Source: Parasponia andersonii
Taxonomy: Eukaryota > Streptophyta > Magnoliopsida > Rosales > Cannabaceae
Length of the DNA: 64,000 nt
NCBI GenBank assembly: GCA_002914805.1
Contig: JXTB01000261.1
Location: 345,166 to 409,165 of the forward strand
Direction of reading: 5' to 3'
Shown piece after piece: positions 1 to 12,420 of this stretch. Position 1 is the first letter of the stretch, and each line of letters opens with the position of its first letter. A program made the position numbers and the translations under genes. Below the pieces are notes generated by a model. The model made no database searches. It was not told where the DNA came from and worked only from the letters and a program-made list of their open reading frames with translations.

Positions 1-663
1 CAATAATAGATTAAGCCATTGAGAGAAAAACAGAGACAAAACAAAATAATCTTTATACAAAAGCTAGAGAAATTAAGAGAGTGATGTTTTCAAACCAGCC
101 GATAATTGTACTCTTGTACAAAGAGGCATTTTTAAACACCAACGAACTTGACCCTGCTTTGCATAGTTCTGTTGTTTCTCTCTTAAAGGAATTTGGTGAT
201 GTTTTCCCCCAGAAAATTCCTAGTGGATTACCACCAATCTGAGGGATTAAGTATCGAATTGACTTCGTGCATGGTGCAATCATTCCAGATCATAGGAGTA
301 ACCTCGAGGAGACAAAGGAACTACAAAGACAGGTTGATGAAGAAAAGATTCGTTCTATCTAAGAATGGCCAAGTCCAACGAGCGTAAGTTTAGGTATTGG
401 CGTAGTTTTTATGCAAGAAGGACGACCAATCACATATTTTAACGAGAAACTAAGTTGGGATACTTCAAACTACCATACTTATGATAAAGAAATGTATATG
501 TTAGTTCAAGCTTTGAAAACATAGCAACATTACGTTTGGGAGTTCGTGATTCACACTGATCATGAGTCGTTAAAGCTCCATAAAGGTCAACACAAGTTGA
601 ATAAGAGGCTTGTACGATGGGTGGAATTTATTGATACGTTTCCATATGTCATCTGATATAAAC
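1..663 (+). pseudogene. Ty3/gypsy pol relic (RT start and RNase H), truncated
   Basis: Translated on the plus strand, about 195-290 reads as the spacer leading into a gypsy reverse transcriptase (DVFPQKIPSGLPP-like). About 390-660 reads as RNase H (GVVFMQEGRPITYF, then [33 protein letters not shown]). The RT core that should separate these parts is missing, so there is an internal deletion near 365-390. In-frame stops occur, for example after LVQALKT. The relic is interrupted at 663 by the Tekay-like element and resumes after 11134 with the C-terminal tail of the polyprotein. The window begins inside it, so gag and the 5' LTR are not visible. Confidence 0.8.
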
Positions 664-3512
664 TGTAATACCCAAGATTCTCACATGCATAATAAGCCAA
701 TAATAAACATGTTCATATTGCATAATAGATATATCAAGTGACTAGAATCAACTTTCCAGTAAATTTCTCATTCTTTATTATTAAATGCTTTCAATATATG
801 TTATTGTACTAATATTTATCGAAGTGTTCCCATACAGTATAAAGGCTCAGTACCCTCAGAGAGAGAGAGAGCTAGGAGTGTGAGAAGAACAAAGAAAAAT
901 AATACTTTTTTGGTAAAGTGTATTTTCATGCTTTTTGGAGCAAAATTTATTGTACATTTAACACATCATAGCTTTAATTCAATGTACAAGACTCACTTAT
1001 AGTATTTTATTTGTCGGCCCAGGTAAGCACGAGGTGGCAGTCATTGAACTAAACTATGTTTAATTACACTAAGCTAGCTTAGGTTCGGCTTAATCGCGTA
1101 ATGTTAATTTTGTGCGTTCTATTAATTAGGCATTGATGCTCTGTTTGCATTATTAATTGGAGTGAAATTGACTTATTTTTATGTTTAATGATTGGTTATG
1201 GGTCTAGGTTCCACTAGATTACAATAAGATTGGCCATATGTGATTATAGGTCAAAGTATGACTAGTTTTCATCTTCTAAGCTAGGTTTCACCATTTTGGT
1301 CTACACTTGGGTGTATAGGATGGACCAGAAACGTGGTGAGTATGCTAAGGATGTTTTAGAGCTGGACACATGAAAAGTAAGGTGCAAAATTCCCAAAATA
1401 CCCCTTAGAACTTAAGTTATGCCATTTCTTAGTCATTAAGTATCACTTTTGGTTCAAATCTGGTCATTTTCTTCTCCTTTCTCTCCAACCACGACCAGAA
1501 ACTCTCCCACTCCTTTTTAGACTTCTCTCAGCTCCCCTTAACCACTTCCAAGAATTTCCAAGTGGTAGAACTCAATTTGGAGCTCAAGAAAGCAAGATAG
1601 GTCCAAACTAGTCAAGGTAATTCTACTAGTTCTCCTTCCTAGGTTTTGTTTTCTTATTTCAATTATCCACTTGATACCACTTAAATAATGATTTCTCTAG
1701 GTCCTCTTAAGTCCTAAGATCAATTTTAAAGCTTTGGAAATCAGTTTTTTGGAAGTAAAAGGCAAGAGCTTCAACAAAAGTTCAAACTAATCAAGGTGAG
1801 CTTTTTATAGAATTTAGAATTGGTAATTTATTTCTTTTACTTTATCTCTTAAATTAAAGCTTTTATTTGATGAATAGAGGTCCTAGGAAATCTTATACAT
1901 TGCTGGAAGAATAGAATTTAAGTGGAGGATTAAAGTTAGACTTAAAGCCCTAAAGTGTGCTAGTTATGGATTTAAGTGTTTTCATGTATAGTAGATTATA
2001 TTTTTTCTATTTGTAATCCGATTTTCTAAACTTGGAGTGTATATTTTATGGATTCTATTATTTATTTCACTCATTTAGTAGCTGGTTAGAATGACACATA
2101 ATTGTGAAATTGGTCTTAAACTTTGTCCAAATTAAAAGGAATCCAAGAACACTTAGGTTGCTCTAAATGATCCTCTTTGGATTGTATATGTGAGAATTGG
2201 CTTGTTGACTGTTATTACAGGTCTTAAACCATGATTTTAATCATGTGGAGATGTACTAAAAATAGGGGAGGTGCTGTCCAAATATTTTTAAAACCAAATG
2301 GTACCATTTAGAAGCAAATGGACTAGTTTTTATGAAAATAGATGACATTTTGGTTCATTTTGTGATTAGGGTTCCTTCTTATGTAAAAGCTGTGATTTAG
2401 TCTTGTACTTGTTTCTTTAAACATTTTACATTGTAGTTATAATGTTAGTAATAAAATTGACATCGTATCTTCCACACACCTTGCCACAGAGGATACTGAC
2501 CCTTTCTACTATCTTTTCTACCGGACACAAGGTAAGTGAAGATTTATTTTAATTGCATCACAAGAACAATAGTAGATACAAGATGCTTTCTTACATACTT
2601 ATGTGTCTTATTTCAATTATATGTTATTTATAGTATTGTTGTAAAGTTTACGGAAACATAAGTATGGCATGATCATTTAAGCATGATTTTCAAAGAAGTG
2701 ATGTTTTTCACACATTGGATTTAAAGTAGTACCATTGTACTAATTTTACGAGATATGTTTTAAGTACGGTGTTTGGTCTGTCTGTGTTGGGTAAGTATGG
2801 TTTATACAAGCATCATTCCCGCATAGGTGGGCATGGCTTACCGACCGCCGGGACTGAGCATTGTACTATGAGATTTATCAAGTGCATTACTTAGTCGGTT
2901 TGCATTGGGTAGGTATGGTTCACATTGGCTATGTGTTTCCTTTCCGCACAGGTGGGCACGGCCTACCGACTACCGCGACTTTGTAATATACTCAAGAGCC
3001 CTATAAAGAAATGTTTCTAAGAAAAGAGCATCAAAACGAAAAGTTATGAAAGAAAGAGTACAATGGGAATTTCAATAAAGTTTATGCATGAAACATGTTT
3101 ACGAGCATGCATGATCTTTACTTACTGAGCATTAGCTCATTTAGTTCTTGTGATGTAGGTGAGGACGTTTTTGATGTATAGAGTTGCTAGTTGGCTAGCA
3201 CGCTTTCTTGTTACTATGATCATACCGATTTAGACGAGCTTGACTTGTGGGCGGTGTTTTCTATGTATTTTGTTATTCTAGTGTGTTGTAAATATTACTG
3301 CTAATGGCAAGATAAACTGATATAGAGGTTTTAGTTGTATATTTTGTAAAGACACTTTCAAAAAGTAATGCTACGTAGTTTCTTTTGTTTTAGAGCTCGA
3401 AAAGTTTAAATTTGGCCCACCTTTTTGCAAAACTAAAAATATGGTTTAAAAAAGAATAATGCATCCTAGTTTAACCTACATAGTCGTATAGTTAACCGAA
3501 GAGGGTGTTACA
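664..3512 (+). repeat. 5' LTR of the Tekay-like element
   Basis: A 2849-bp LTR beginning TGTAATACCC and ending GGTGTTACA, matched by 8196-11129. Inside it, about 2771-2990 holds two diverged tandem copies of a segment with the cores GGTGGGCATGGCTTACCGAC and GGTGGGCACGGCCTACCGAC. Compared with the 3' LTR, the first 2 kb differ by several percent, whereas 2719-3212 is identical in both. Confidence 0.93.
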
Positions 3513-3516
3513 GTAT

Positions 3517-3528
3517 TGGTATCAGAGC
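3517..3528 (+). other. Primer binding site (initiator tRNA-Met)
   Basis: TGGTATCAGAGC begins four bases after the end of the 5' LTR. It is complementary to the 3' end of plant initiator tRNA-Met, the usual primer for this group. Confidence 0.9.
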
Positions 3529-3709
3529 AGAGGTTTAGTCATTTCTGAAGACTGCCTATATATGTATGATCATGTGACAGAAAGCTCAGTCAACCAGTAA
3601 GTCTAATTAATTGCATATGTACACTTTATTTTATTATATAAATTTGATGAACACATTATTATTGGCTATTATGTTTATTTGTAAGTAAAGGGCTATTGTA
3701 CAGGAAATT

Positions 3710-6700
3710 ATGCCAAGGGGTAGAGGTCAGACTAACCACCCGAGGGGTGATCAGGACAATGACAAAGATATTACTATACACCGATTGGCTGAATTAGTAG
3801 AGAAACAAGCTCAACAAATAGAGAGGCTTATAAAACGAGATCAAAAGAGAGAAGAACAATTACCAGAACAAGTTATGGCTAGACAAGAAAATCATGAACC
3901 AGCTTCTAAAAGGTTTAGAAAGAATAAACCTCCAGTTTTTAAAGGTGAAATTGATCCATTATTAGCTGGGGAGTGGATTCGGAGTTTGGAGGGTATCTTT
4001 GGTTATATAAGAATCCCTGAAGAAGAGAAAGTTTCTTGTGCTACTTATATGTTCCAAATGGATGCCAGGCATTGGTGGGATTCCATAAAGTCAATCACTG
4101 ATGTTAACAGTTTAACTTGGGAGAGATTCAAGGAAATCTTTTACAGGAAGTACTTTAGTGAAGCTCGTCGATTTGCAAAGGCAGCTGAGTTTACTAATTT
4201 GAGGCAAGGTGGCATGTCTGTGTGTGATTTTATAAAGAAATTTGATGAACTATCCCGCATTGCTCCTCATATGGTGAGTACCAACGAGTTGAAAGTAAAC
4301 CAGTTTCTACAGGGGCTCAAAGCAGAAATATATAGGGATATTAAAATGTCTACAGGAAAAGGTGCACCTTACACAGAAGTTACAGAGAAAGCCCTTGAGG
4401 CTGAAGAAGCTGAACTGAAAGTGGTAAAGGCACTAGAAATTAGAAGAAATATAAATATGGCAAGGAGAAATGCAAATTTCGGAAAGGATACTCAACCAGG
4501 ATTTAATGGAGATAAAAGGAAGTTCCCACAAGGTCAGGGACAAAGATAAGATCCTTCAAAGCACCCAACAATAGGTCAACAAATGCAATCTAATTCGAAT
4601 AAGAAAGTTACATGTCCCAAATATGGAAGGCCTTATAAAGATGAATGTCTTTTGGATAGTACAACGTGTTATACATGTGGCAAGACAGGGCATTTTTCCA
4701 AGGATTGTCCCTCCATCTCTGGTGAACAAAAGAAAGTTCCAGCTCGTGTATTCACCATGACTGCGATAGATGCTGAGGCCGATCCATCAGTTGTAGCAGG
4801 TGAGATGCCTATCTTTCATATCCTCGCAAATACATTAATAGATTCAGGAGCTACACATTCATTTGCATCACCAGCATATGTGAAAAAATTGGGTAGATCA
4901 CCTGAAACTTTGAATTTAAGATACTGCGTAACTATTCCATCTGGGAAAGTGCTATATTCTGGTCAAGTTTTGAGAGCGTGTCCAATACAAATAGATGGTA
5001 GAGAGTTGTGAGAAGATTTAGTAATGTTGGATATGCAGGATTTTGAGGTGATTTTGGGTATGGATTGGCTATCTAAGTACCATGCTAGCATTGATTGTAA
5101 GGGTAAGAGAGTAGTATTTCAGCCACCTGGTGAAGAGAAGTTTATTTTCCTTGGGTCTTCTAAGAAGAAAATGGTGCCAATTATTTTAATGATAAAATCA
5201 AGGAAGTTACTGGAGAAAGGATGTACTGGTTATCTGGCAAATGTAATGGATACTAGAAAAAAACTTAGGATGAAGCCACAGGAAGTACCGGTAGTTGATG
5301 AATTTCTAGAGGTATTCCTAGAAGATCTACCAGGATTACCACCTGAAAGAGAGATAGAGTTTGCTATTGACTTACTACCTGGCACTGCTCCTATTTCTAA
5401 AGCACCATATAGAATGGCTCCAGCAGAGTTGAAGGAATTAAAGGTACAATTATAGGAGCTTTTAAACAAGGGTTTCATACGTCCAAACTTTTCACCATAG
5501 GGTGCTCCAGTGCTATTTGTAAAGAAGAAAGATGGAACTATGAGGCTTTGTATTGATTATAGAGAGTTAAATAAGGTTACAATCAAGAATAAATATCCTC
5601 TTCCTAGAATTGATGATTTGTTTGATCAGTTACAAGGTGCTTCAGGATACCATCAACTGAAGATTAAGGAAGAAGATATTCCTAAGACAACTTTTAGGAC
5701 GAGATACGGACACTATGAGTTTTTAGTGATGCCCTTCGGTTTAACTAATGCCCCAGCTGCTTTTATGGACATGATGAACAGAGTATTCAAGGATTTCTTG
5801 GATAGTTTTGTTATAGTGTTCATTGATGACATTTTGATATATTCGCGCTCAAGGGAGGAGCACATGGAGCATTTGAGAATAGTTTTGAGGATTTTGAAAG
5901 AAAAGCAGTTGTATGCAAAGTTCAAGAAGTGTGAGTTTTGATTGGAGAAAGTTATCTTCCTTGGTCATGTAGTGTCTGGAAATGGTATTTCTGTGGACCC
6001 AGCAAAGGTTGAAGCTGTAAGTAATTGGTCAAGGCCTACAAATATTTCAGAGATTCGTAGTTTCTTGGGATTGGCTAGTTACTATAGAAGGTTTGTAGAA
6101 GGATTTTCTAAGTTGGCCTCTCCATTGACTCAGTTGACTAGAAAGAATATGAAGTTTCATTGAAATGATGATTATGAAAAGAGTTTTCAAGAGTTAAAAC
6201 ATCGTTTGGTCACAGCTCCTATACTTTCTATACCCACTGGATCAGGAGGATTTGTTGTTTACAACGATGCTTCAAAGAATGGTCTAGGCTGTGTTCTGAT
6301 GCAAAATGGTAAGGTCATCGCCTATGCTTCTAGACAACTAAAAGAATATGAAAAGAAATATCCTACTCATGATTTGGAGCTAGCAACAGTAGTTTTTGCA
6401 CTGAAGATTTGAAGACATTATCTTTATGGAGAAAGATGTCAAATTTACGCAGACCATAAAAGTCTCAAGTATTTCTTTATCCAAAAGGAATTGAATATGA
6501 GATAGAGAAGATGGCTTGAACTGGTAAAAGACTATGATAGTGAAATTAACTATCATCCAGGAAAAGCTAATGTGGTTGCAGATCTCCTAAGTAGAAAGTT
6601 ATTAGCTGCTATATCACTCAAGTATGTTGATCGAAAGCATCTTTTGATGGATTTGCATCGATTAGAATTAGAGATTGTGCCTACAGGTTTAATGGAGAGA

Positions 6701-8156
6701 TTAGCAGCTCTTACGTTGCAACCTACAATTTTAGAGAGAATCAAGCAAGACCAGAATGCGGATCCCTATCTGATAGGTTTAAAGACTAAGATAGAGTCTG
6801 GAAAGGAGGTAGCCTTCCAGATTTCTGGTGATGGCGTAATCAGATACAGAAATAGACTCTGTGTGCCAGACAGAATAATTAGAAAGGAGATATTAATAGA
6901 AGCTCACATTACTCCCTACTCTGTACATCCTGGTATTATAAAGATGTATAGGGATTTGAAAATGCATTATTAGTGGCCAAGTATGAAGAAGGATGTGATT
7001 GAGTTTGTAGAACAATGTCTCACATGTCAGCAAGTTAAAGCTGAACATCAAAGACCTGCCAGTACATTAAAGCCCATACATGTGCCACAATGGAAATGGG
7101 AAGAGATTGCTATGGATTTGGTAGTTGGACTTCCTAAGACAAATAAAGACCATGATGCTATTTGGGTTATTGTGGATAGATATACTAAGTCAGCCTATTT
7201 CCTACCGATTAAAGTGACTTATAGTTTGGATCAGTTGGCTCGGTTGTATGTTCAAGAAATCATTAGACTACATAGTGTTCCAAAGGTTATTATTTCTGAC
7301 CGAGATGCTAGATTCACTTCAAAATTCTGGAAGAGGGTTCGGGAGGCTATGAGTACAAAACTGGCATTCAGTACAGCTTTTCATCCTCAAACAGATGGAC
7401 AATCAGAGAGAACCATATAGACTCTTGAGGATATGCTTAGAGGTTGTGTGTTAATTTTTCATGGATCTTGGAGCAAGTACTTGCCGTTGATAGAATTTGC
7501 CTACAACAATAGTTATCAAGCTTCAATTGAAATGCCTCCATATGAAGCCTTGTATGGAAGAAAATATAGATCTCCATTTCATTGGGATGAGTTGGGAGAA
7601 AGGAAATTTCTTGGTCCAGAATTGGTAAGAGAAACAGCTGAAGTAGTAGAAAAGATTCGTAAACAGTTATTAGCTGTTCAGAAAGAACAGACAGAAGCAT
7701 TATGCTGATCCTAAAAGGAGAGAGGTCATATCTGATGTTGGGGACAAAGTATTTTTGAAGGTTGCACCCATGAAAGGAATCATGAGATTTGGGAAGAAAG
7801 AGAAGCTTAGTCCTAGATATATAGGCCCATTTGAGATACTTAACAAAGTTAGAGATGTTGCCTATAGACTTGCATTACCACCCTTACTGTCAAACGTGCA
7901 CAATGTTTTTCACGTCTCTATGTTAAGAAGATATGTTCCAAACCTTTCACATGTTTTGAGTTACGAGCCATTGGAGTTGAGCCAAGATGTGAGTTATGAA
8001 GAAGAACCAGTAGAGATTTTGGATAGAAAAAAAAAGGAGCTTAGAAGCAAGAAGATCCCTTTGGTCAAAGTATTGTGAAGGAACCACGAAGTAGAAGAGG
8101 TCACATAGGAAAAAGAAGAAGAGATGAAAACTAAGTATCCTCACTTATTTGGGTAA
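3710..8156 (+). pseudogene. gag-pol polyprotein of the Tekay-like element, 12 stops and one frameshift
   Basis: One reading frame runs from ATG 3710 to about 7680. It contains a retrotransposon gag domain (WERFKEIFYRKYF, about 4117-4320), a CCHC knuckle CYTCGKTGHFSKDC (4667-4708), an aspartic protease LIDSGATHSF (about 4836), and RT with intact [11 protein letters not shown] (about 5818). RNase H ([10 protein letters not shown], about 6259) and integrase follow, with the DDE core motifs MDLVVGLP, SDRDARF and HPQTDGQSERT (7110-7420). Stops lie at 4547, 5009, 5453, 5498, 5939, 6161, 6410, 6503, 6971, 7418, 8076 and 8106; each sits where Trp or Gln is expected. An extra A near 7682-7684 shifts the frame. 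The chromodomain-like end then continues in the next frame to the natural stop at 8154-8156. Confidence 0.93.
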
Positions 8157-8181
8157 GCAAATTTCGAGGACGAAATTTAAC

Positions 8182-8195
8182 AAGGAGGGAAGGAT
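8182..8195 (+). other. Polypurine tract
   Basis: AAGGAGGGAAGGAT lies directly before the 3' LTR that starts at 8196. Its position and purine content fit the plus-strand primer of reverse transcription. Confidence 0.75.
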
Positions 8196-11129
8196 TGTAA
8201 TGCCCAAGATTCTCACATACATAATATGCCAATAATAAACATGTTCATATTGCATAATAGACATATCAAGTGACTAGAATCAACTTTACAGTAAATTTTT
8301 CATTCTTTATTGTTAAATGCTTTCAATATATGTTATTGTACTAATATTTGTCGAAGTGTTCCCATGCAGTGTAAAGGCTCAGTACCCTCAGAGAGAGAGA
8401 GAGTTAAGTGTGTGAGAAGAACAAAGAATATATATTTATGAATACAATACAATGTGCTTATGCATTAAAATCAAGTTTGATGATAACTAGGTAAAATAGT
8501 AGTTTTTCTGTAAAGTGCATTTTCACGCTTTTTGGAGCAAATTTATTGTACGTTTAACACATCGTAGCTTTGATTCAATGTACAGGACTCACTTATAGTA
8601 TTTTATTTGTCGGCCCAGGTAAGCACGAGGTGGCAGTCATTGAACTGAACTAGCAGTCATTGAACTGAACTATGTTTAATTACACTAAACTAGCTTAGGT
8701 TCAGCTTAATCGCGTAATGTTAATTTTATGCGTTCTATTAATTAGGTATTGATACTATATTGGCATTATTAATTGGAGTGAAATTGACTTATTTTTATGT
8801 TTAATGATTGGTTATGGGTTTAGGTTCCACTAGATTACAATAAGATTGGCTATATGTGATTATAAGTCAAAGTATGACTAGTTTTCATCTTCTAAGCTAG
8901 GTTTCACCATTTTGGTCTACACTTGGGTGTATAGGATGGACCAGCAACATAGTGAATATGCTAAGGATGTTTTTAGAGCTGGACACATGGAAAGTAAAGT
9001 GCAAAATTTCCAAAATATCCCTTAGAACTTAAGTTATGCCATTTCTTAGTCATTAAGTATCACTTTTGGTCCAAATCTGGTCATTTTCTTCTCCTTTCTC
9101 TCTAGCCACGACCAGAAACTCTCCCACTCATTTTTAGACTTCTCTCAGCTCCCCTTAACAATTTACAAGAATTTCCAAGTGGTAGAATTCAATTTGGAGC
9201 TCAAGAAAACAAGATAGATCTAAACTAATTAAGGTAATTCTACTAGTTCTCCTTCCTAGGTTTTGTTTTCTTATTTCAATTATCTACTTGATACCACTTA
9301 AATAATGATTTCTCTAGGTCCTCTTAAGTCCTAAGATCAATTTTAAAGCTTTGGAAATCAGGTTTTTGGAAGTGGAAGGCAAGAGCTTTAACAAAAGTTC
9401 AAACTAGTCAAGGTGAACTTTTTATAGAATTTAGAATTGGTAATTTATTTCTTTTACTTTATCTCTTAAATTAAAGCTTTTATTTGATGAATAGAGGTCC
9501 TAGGAAACCTTATACATTGCTGGAAGAATAGAATTTAAGTGGAAGATTAAAGTTAGACTTAAAGTCCTAAAGTGTGTTAATTATGGATTTAAGTGTTTTC
9601 ATGTGTGGTAGATTATATTTTTTTTATTTGTAATTTGATTTTCTAAACTTGGAGTGTACATTTTATGGCTCCTATTATTTATTTCACTCATTTGGTGGCT
9701 GGTTATAATGACACATAATTGTGAAATTGGTCTTAAACTTTGTCCAAATTAAAAGGAATCTAAGTACACTTAGGTTGCTCTAAATGATCCTCTTTGGGTT
9801 GTATATGTGGGAATTGGCTTGTTGACTATTATTACAGGTCTTAAACTATAATTTTAATCATGTGGGGATGTCCTAAAAATAGGGGAGATACTGTCCAAAT
9901 ATTTTTAGAACCAAATGGTACCATTTAGAAGCAAATGGACTAGTTTTTATGAAAGTAGATGACATTTTGGTTTATTTTGTGATTAGGGTTCCTTCTTGTG
10001 TAAAAGCTGTGATTCGGTCTTGTACTTGTTTCTTTAAATATTTTACATTGTAGTTATAATATTAGTAATAAAATTGACATCAGGTCTTCCACACACCTTG
10101 CCACAGAGGATACTGACCCTTTTCACTATCTTTTCTACCGGACACAAGGTAAGTGAAGATTTATTTTAACTGCATCACAAGAACAATAGTAGATACAAGA
10201 TATTTTCTTATATGCTTATGTGTATTATTTCAATTATATGTTATTTATAGTATTTTTGTAAAGTTTATGGAAACATAAGTATGGCATGATCATTTAAGCA
10301 TGATTTTCAAAGAAGTGAAGTTTTCTACACATTAGATTTAAAGTAGTACCATTGTACTAATTTTACGAGATATGTTTTAAGTACGGTGTTTGGTCTGTCT
10401 GTGTTGGGTAAGTATGGTTTATACAAGCATCATTCCCGCATAGGTGGGCATGGCTTACCGACCGCCGGGACTGAGCATTGTACTATGAGATTTATCAAGT
10501 GCATTACTTAGTCGGTTTGCATTGGGTAGGTATGGTTCACATTGGCTATGTGTTTCCTTTCCGCACAGGTGGGCACGGCCTACCGACTACCGCGACTTTG
10601 TAATATACTCAAGAGCCCTATAAAGAAATGTTTCTAAGAAAAGAGCATCAAAACGAAAAGTTATGAAAGAAAGAGTACAATGGGAATTTCAATAAAGTTT
10701 ATGCATGAAACATGTTTACGAGCATGCATGATCTTTACTTACTGAGCATTAGCTCATTTAGTTCTTGTGATGTAGGTGAGGACGTTTTTGATGTATAGAG
10801 TTGCTAGTTGGCTAGCACGCTTTCTTGTTGCTATGATCATACCGATTTAGACGAGCTTGACTTGTGGGCGGTGTTTTCTATGTATTTTGTTATTCTAGTG
10901 TGTTGTAAATATTACTGCTAATGGCAAGATAAACTGATATAGAGGTTTTAGTTGTATATTTTGTAAAGATACTTTCAAAAAGTAATGCTACATAGTTTCT
11001 TTTGTTTTAGAGCTCGAAAAGTTTAAATTTGGCCCACCTTTTTGCAAAACTAAAAATATGGTTTATAAAAAAATAATGCATCCTAGTTTAACCTACATAG
11101 TCGTATAGTTAACCGAAGGGGGTGTAACA
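8196..11129 (+). repeat. 3' LTR of the Tekay-like element
   Basis: A 2934-bp LTR running from TGTAATGCCC to GGTGTAACA. It is longer than the 5' LTR mainly through extra sequence at about 8428-8505 and a small tandem duplication of AGCAGTCATTGAACTGAACT at about 8630-8675, which the 5' LTR lacks. It is followed by the target duplication TAAAC. Confidence 0.93.
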
Positions 11130-11134
11130 TAAAC

Positions 11135-12000
11135 AAAGCGAAGATTTGAGGATAAATCCTTTTCAAAAGGAAGCGAATGATGCAAATCTAAGCACATTTA
11201 CAAATGAGCCAATTCAAGTTCTAATTGGACCAGTTAGAAGAGCTCGAGCAAAAAGAATCAAGGAGTCTCTCAATGGGCTGATTCAAAGTATTTGGACTGA
11301 GATAAATTCTTAGAGGCCCAAGGATAATGTTCCACATGTTTCACAAGGTCAGATTTCCATTATTTAAGCTTTGGAATAATCTATAAAAGACTCTTACAAA
11401 AAGATTGCTCAAGGTTGCGTGAATTAAAGCTTAGTTTCCTGATTTTGGTGACTTACCCATTTTTTGACTTATCAAGGAGAATGGTTGGCTGTAATTAGTT
11501 AAATTACCTTTTTTATTTATTTATTATAAGTTTTATTATTGAGTTGTAAGACTTGCATGCCAGTCTAGATACTTTCCTTTTTTTAATGTGCAATAGGTAT
11601 GTTTTTTTTAGAGTAATTGTAGGAAATCGATTCTCTGAATTGAATTAGGTTATTTTAGTTTCATTTTTCTTGTTTTGGGCAGCTTCTTAAATAATTTTAG
11701 TAGCCAATTTTCATGGTTCTTATGTATATAGATATCCTTTAGCTAAATGAAAAGAGCAGATTACAATTCCTTAAAATTAAGAGCAATTTCTTTTTGGTTA
11801 TTTGAGAGCTTATTCGAACTTATCAAATTTCCTTATGGCATTCATCGCTTGACTTATCAATTGAGTTTTCTATCCTTGATTGTGGCTTCTTCTTTTATAC
11901 CAAGGTTTACATCTCTTTATAAGTGTTGGGTCGAAATTTTTCATCCGAATTTGATTGTAGAACGGTTCTAAGCATCATGCTTATTTTGGGTTTCGTTACA
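11135..12000 (+). pseudogene. 3' remainder of the split gypsy relic (Pol tail and probable 3' UTR/LTR)
   Basis: About 11137-11332 translates to a typical gypsy polyprotein tail (RINPFQKEANDANL, then GPVRRARAKRIKESLNGLI) ending at a stop near 11332. It continues the relic at 1-663, but the integrase is missing, so that was lost before or after the Tekay insertion. The stretch 11333-12000 has the composition of a 3' UTR and LTR, but I see no clear LTR boundaries because its partner lies outside the window. The ORFs within it are not convincing genes. Confidence 0.6.
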
Positions 12001-12420
12001 AATTGACAGGATTTTATATCAAATAGTCAACAAGTGGAAGGTTCCTTCACTTGCGTGGTAACATCCTCTGTTTTGAGCTGTTACTCAACTCCTTAGTTGG
12101 AATACATGATGATATTCAATGCAGTTGTGGGCATGATTTTGTTCGAGAACTGGTGTTGTATAGAAGCTGGTGTCGTAACACTATAATAATGTGTTTCCTA
12201 CCACATGGGTGGCGATCACCTAGTTTTGATTAGTGGCCTTCTATATTTATCCATCCACGTAGAGTTATCTGTCCTTGTAAATATGTATATATTTATATTG
12301 TTTGGGTTTAAATCTCAATGTACTGGAAGTACATGTGAATTATTTTTCTTTTTTTTTTTGCTAGTTGCTTTCTTTTGTAGTGTTGGGAAAAGTTTATGAA
12401 CATTGCTAGACAATGCAACT
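12000..12420 (+). repeat. Diverged copy of a segment also present at 21640-21880 and 45880-46030
   Basis: The order of short blocks TTTTGAGCTGT, ATTCAATGCA, TTTTGTTCGAGAACTGGTG and GAAGCTGGTG recurs in the two other places with similar spacing. Function is unknown. No protein family is recognised in any of the three copies. Confidence 0.55.

Larger units (their letters stand above)
664..11129 (+). mobile_element. Complete-length Ty3/gypsy LTR retrotransposon, Tekay/Del-like (chromovirus), inactive
   Basis: Two direct LTRs (664-3512 and 8196-11129) flank a gag-pol region in the order gag, zinc knuckle, protease, RT, RNase H, integrase, chromodomain-like tail. LTR ends are TGTAATA...TGTTACA. 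A perfect 5-bp target duplication TAAAC lies at 659-663 and 11130-11134, so the whole 10,466-bp element inserted as a unit into the older gypsy relic. The PBS is complementary to initiator tRNA-Met and a purine-rich PPT precedes the 3' LTR. The C-terminal EEPVEILDRK...PLVKVL motif is typical of Tekay/Del elements. Coding capacity is destroyed by 12 in-frame stops and one frameshift. Confidence 0.95.

Noticed and set aside
11747-12399. Three overlapping plus-strand ORFs after the gypsy relic
   Set aside because: They lie in probable 3' UTR/LTR sequence and in a repeat block whose other copies do not keep the frames.
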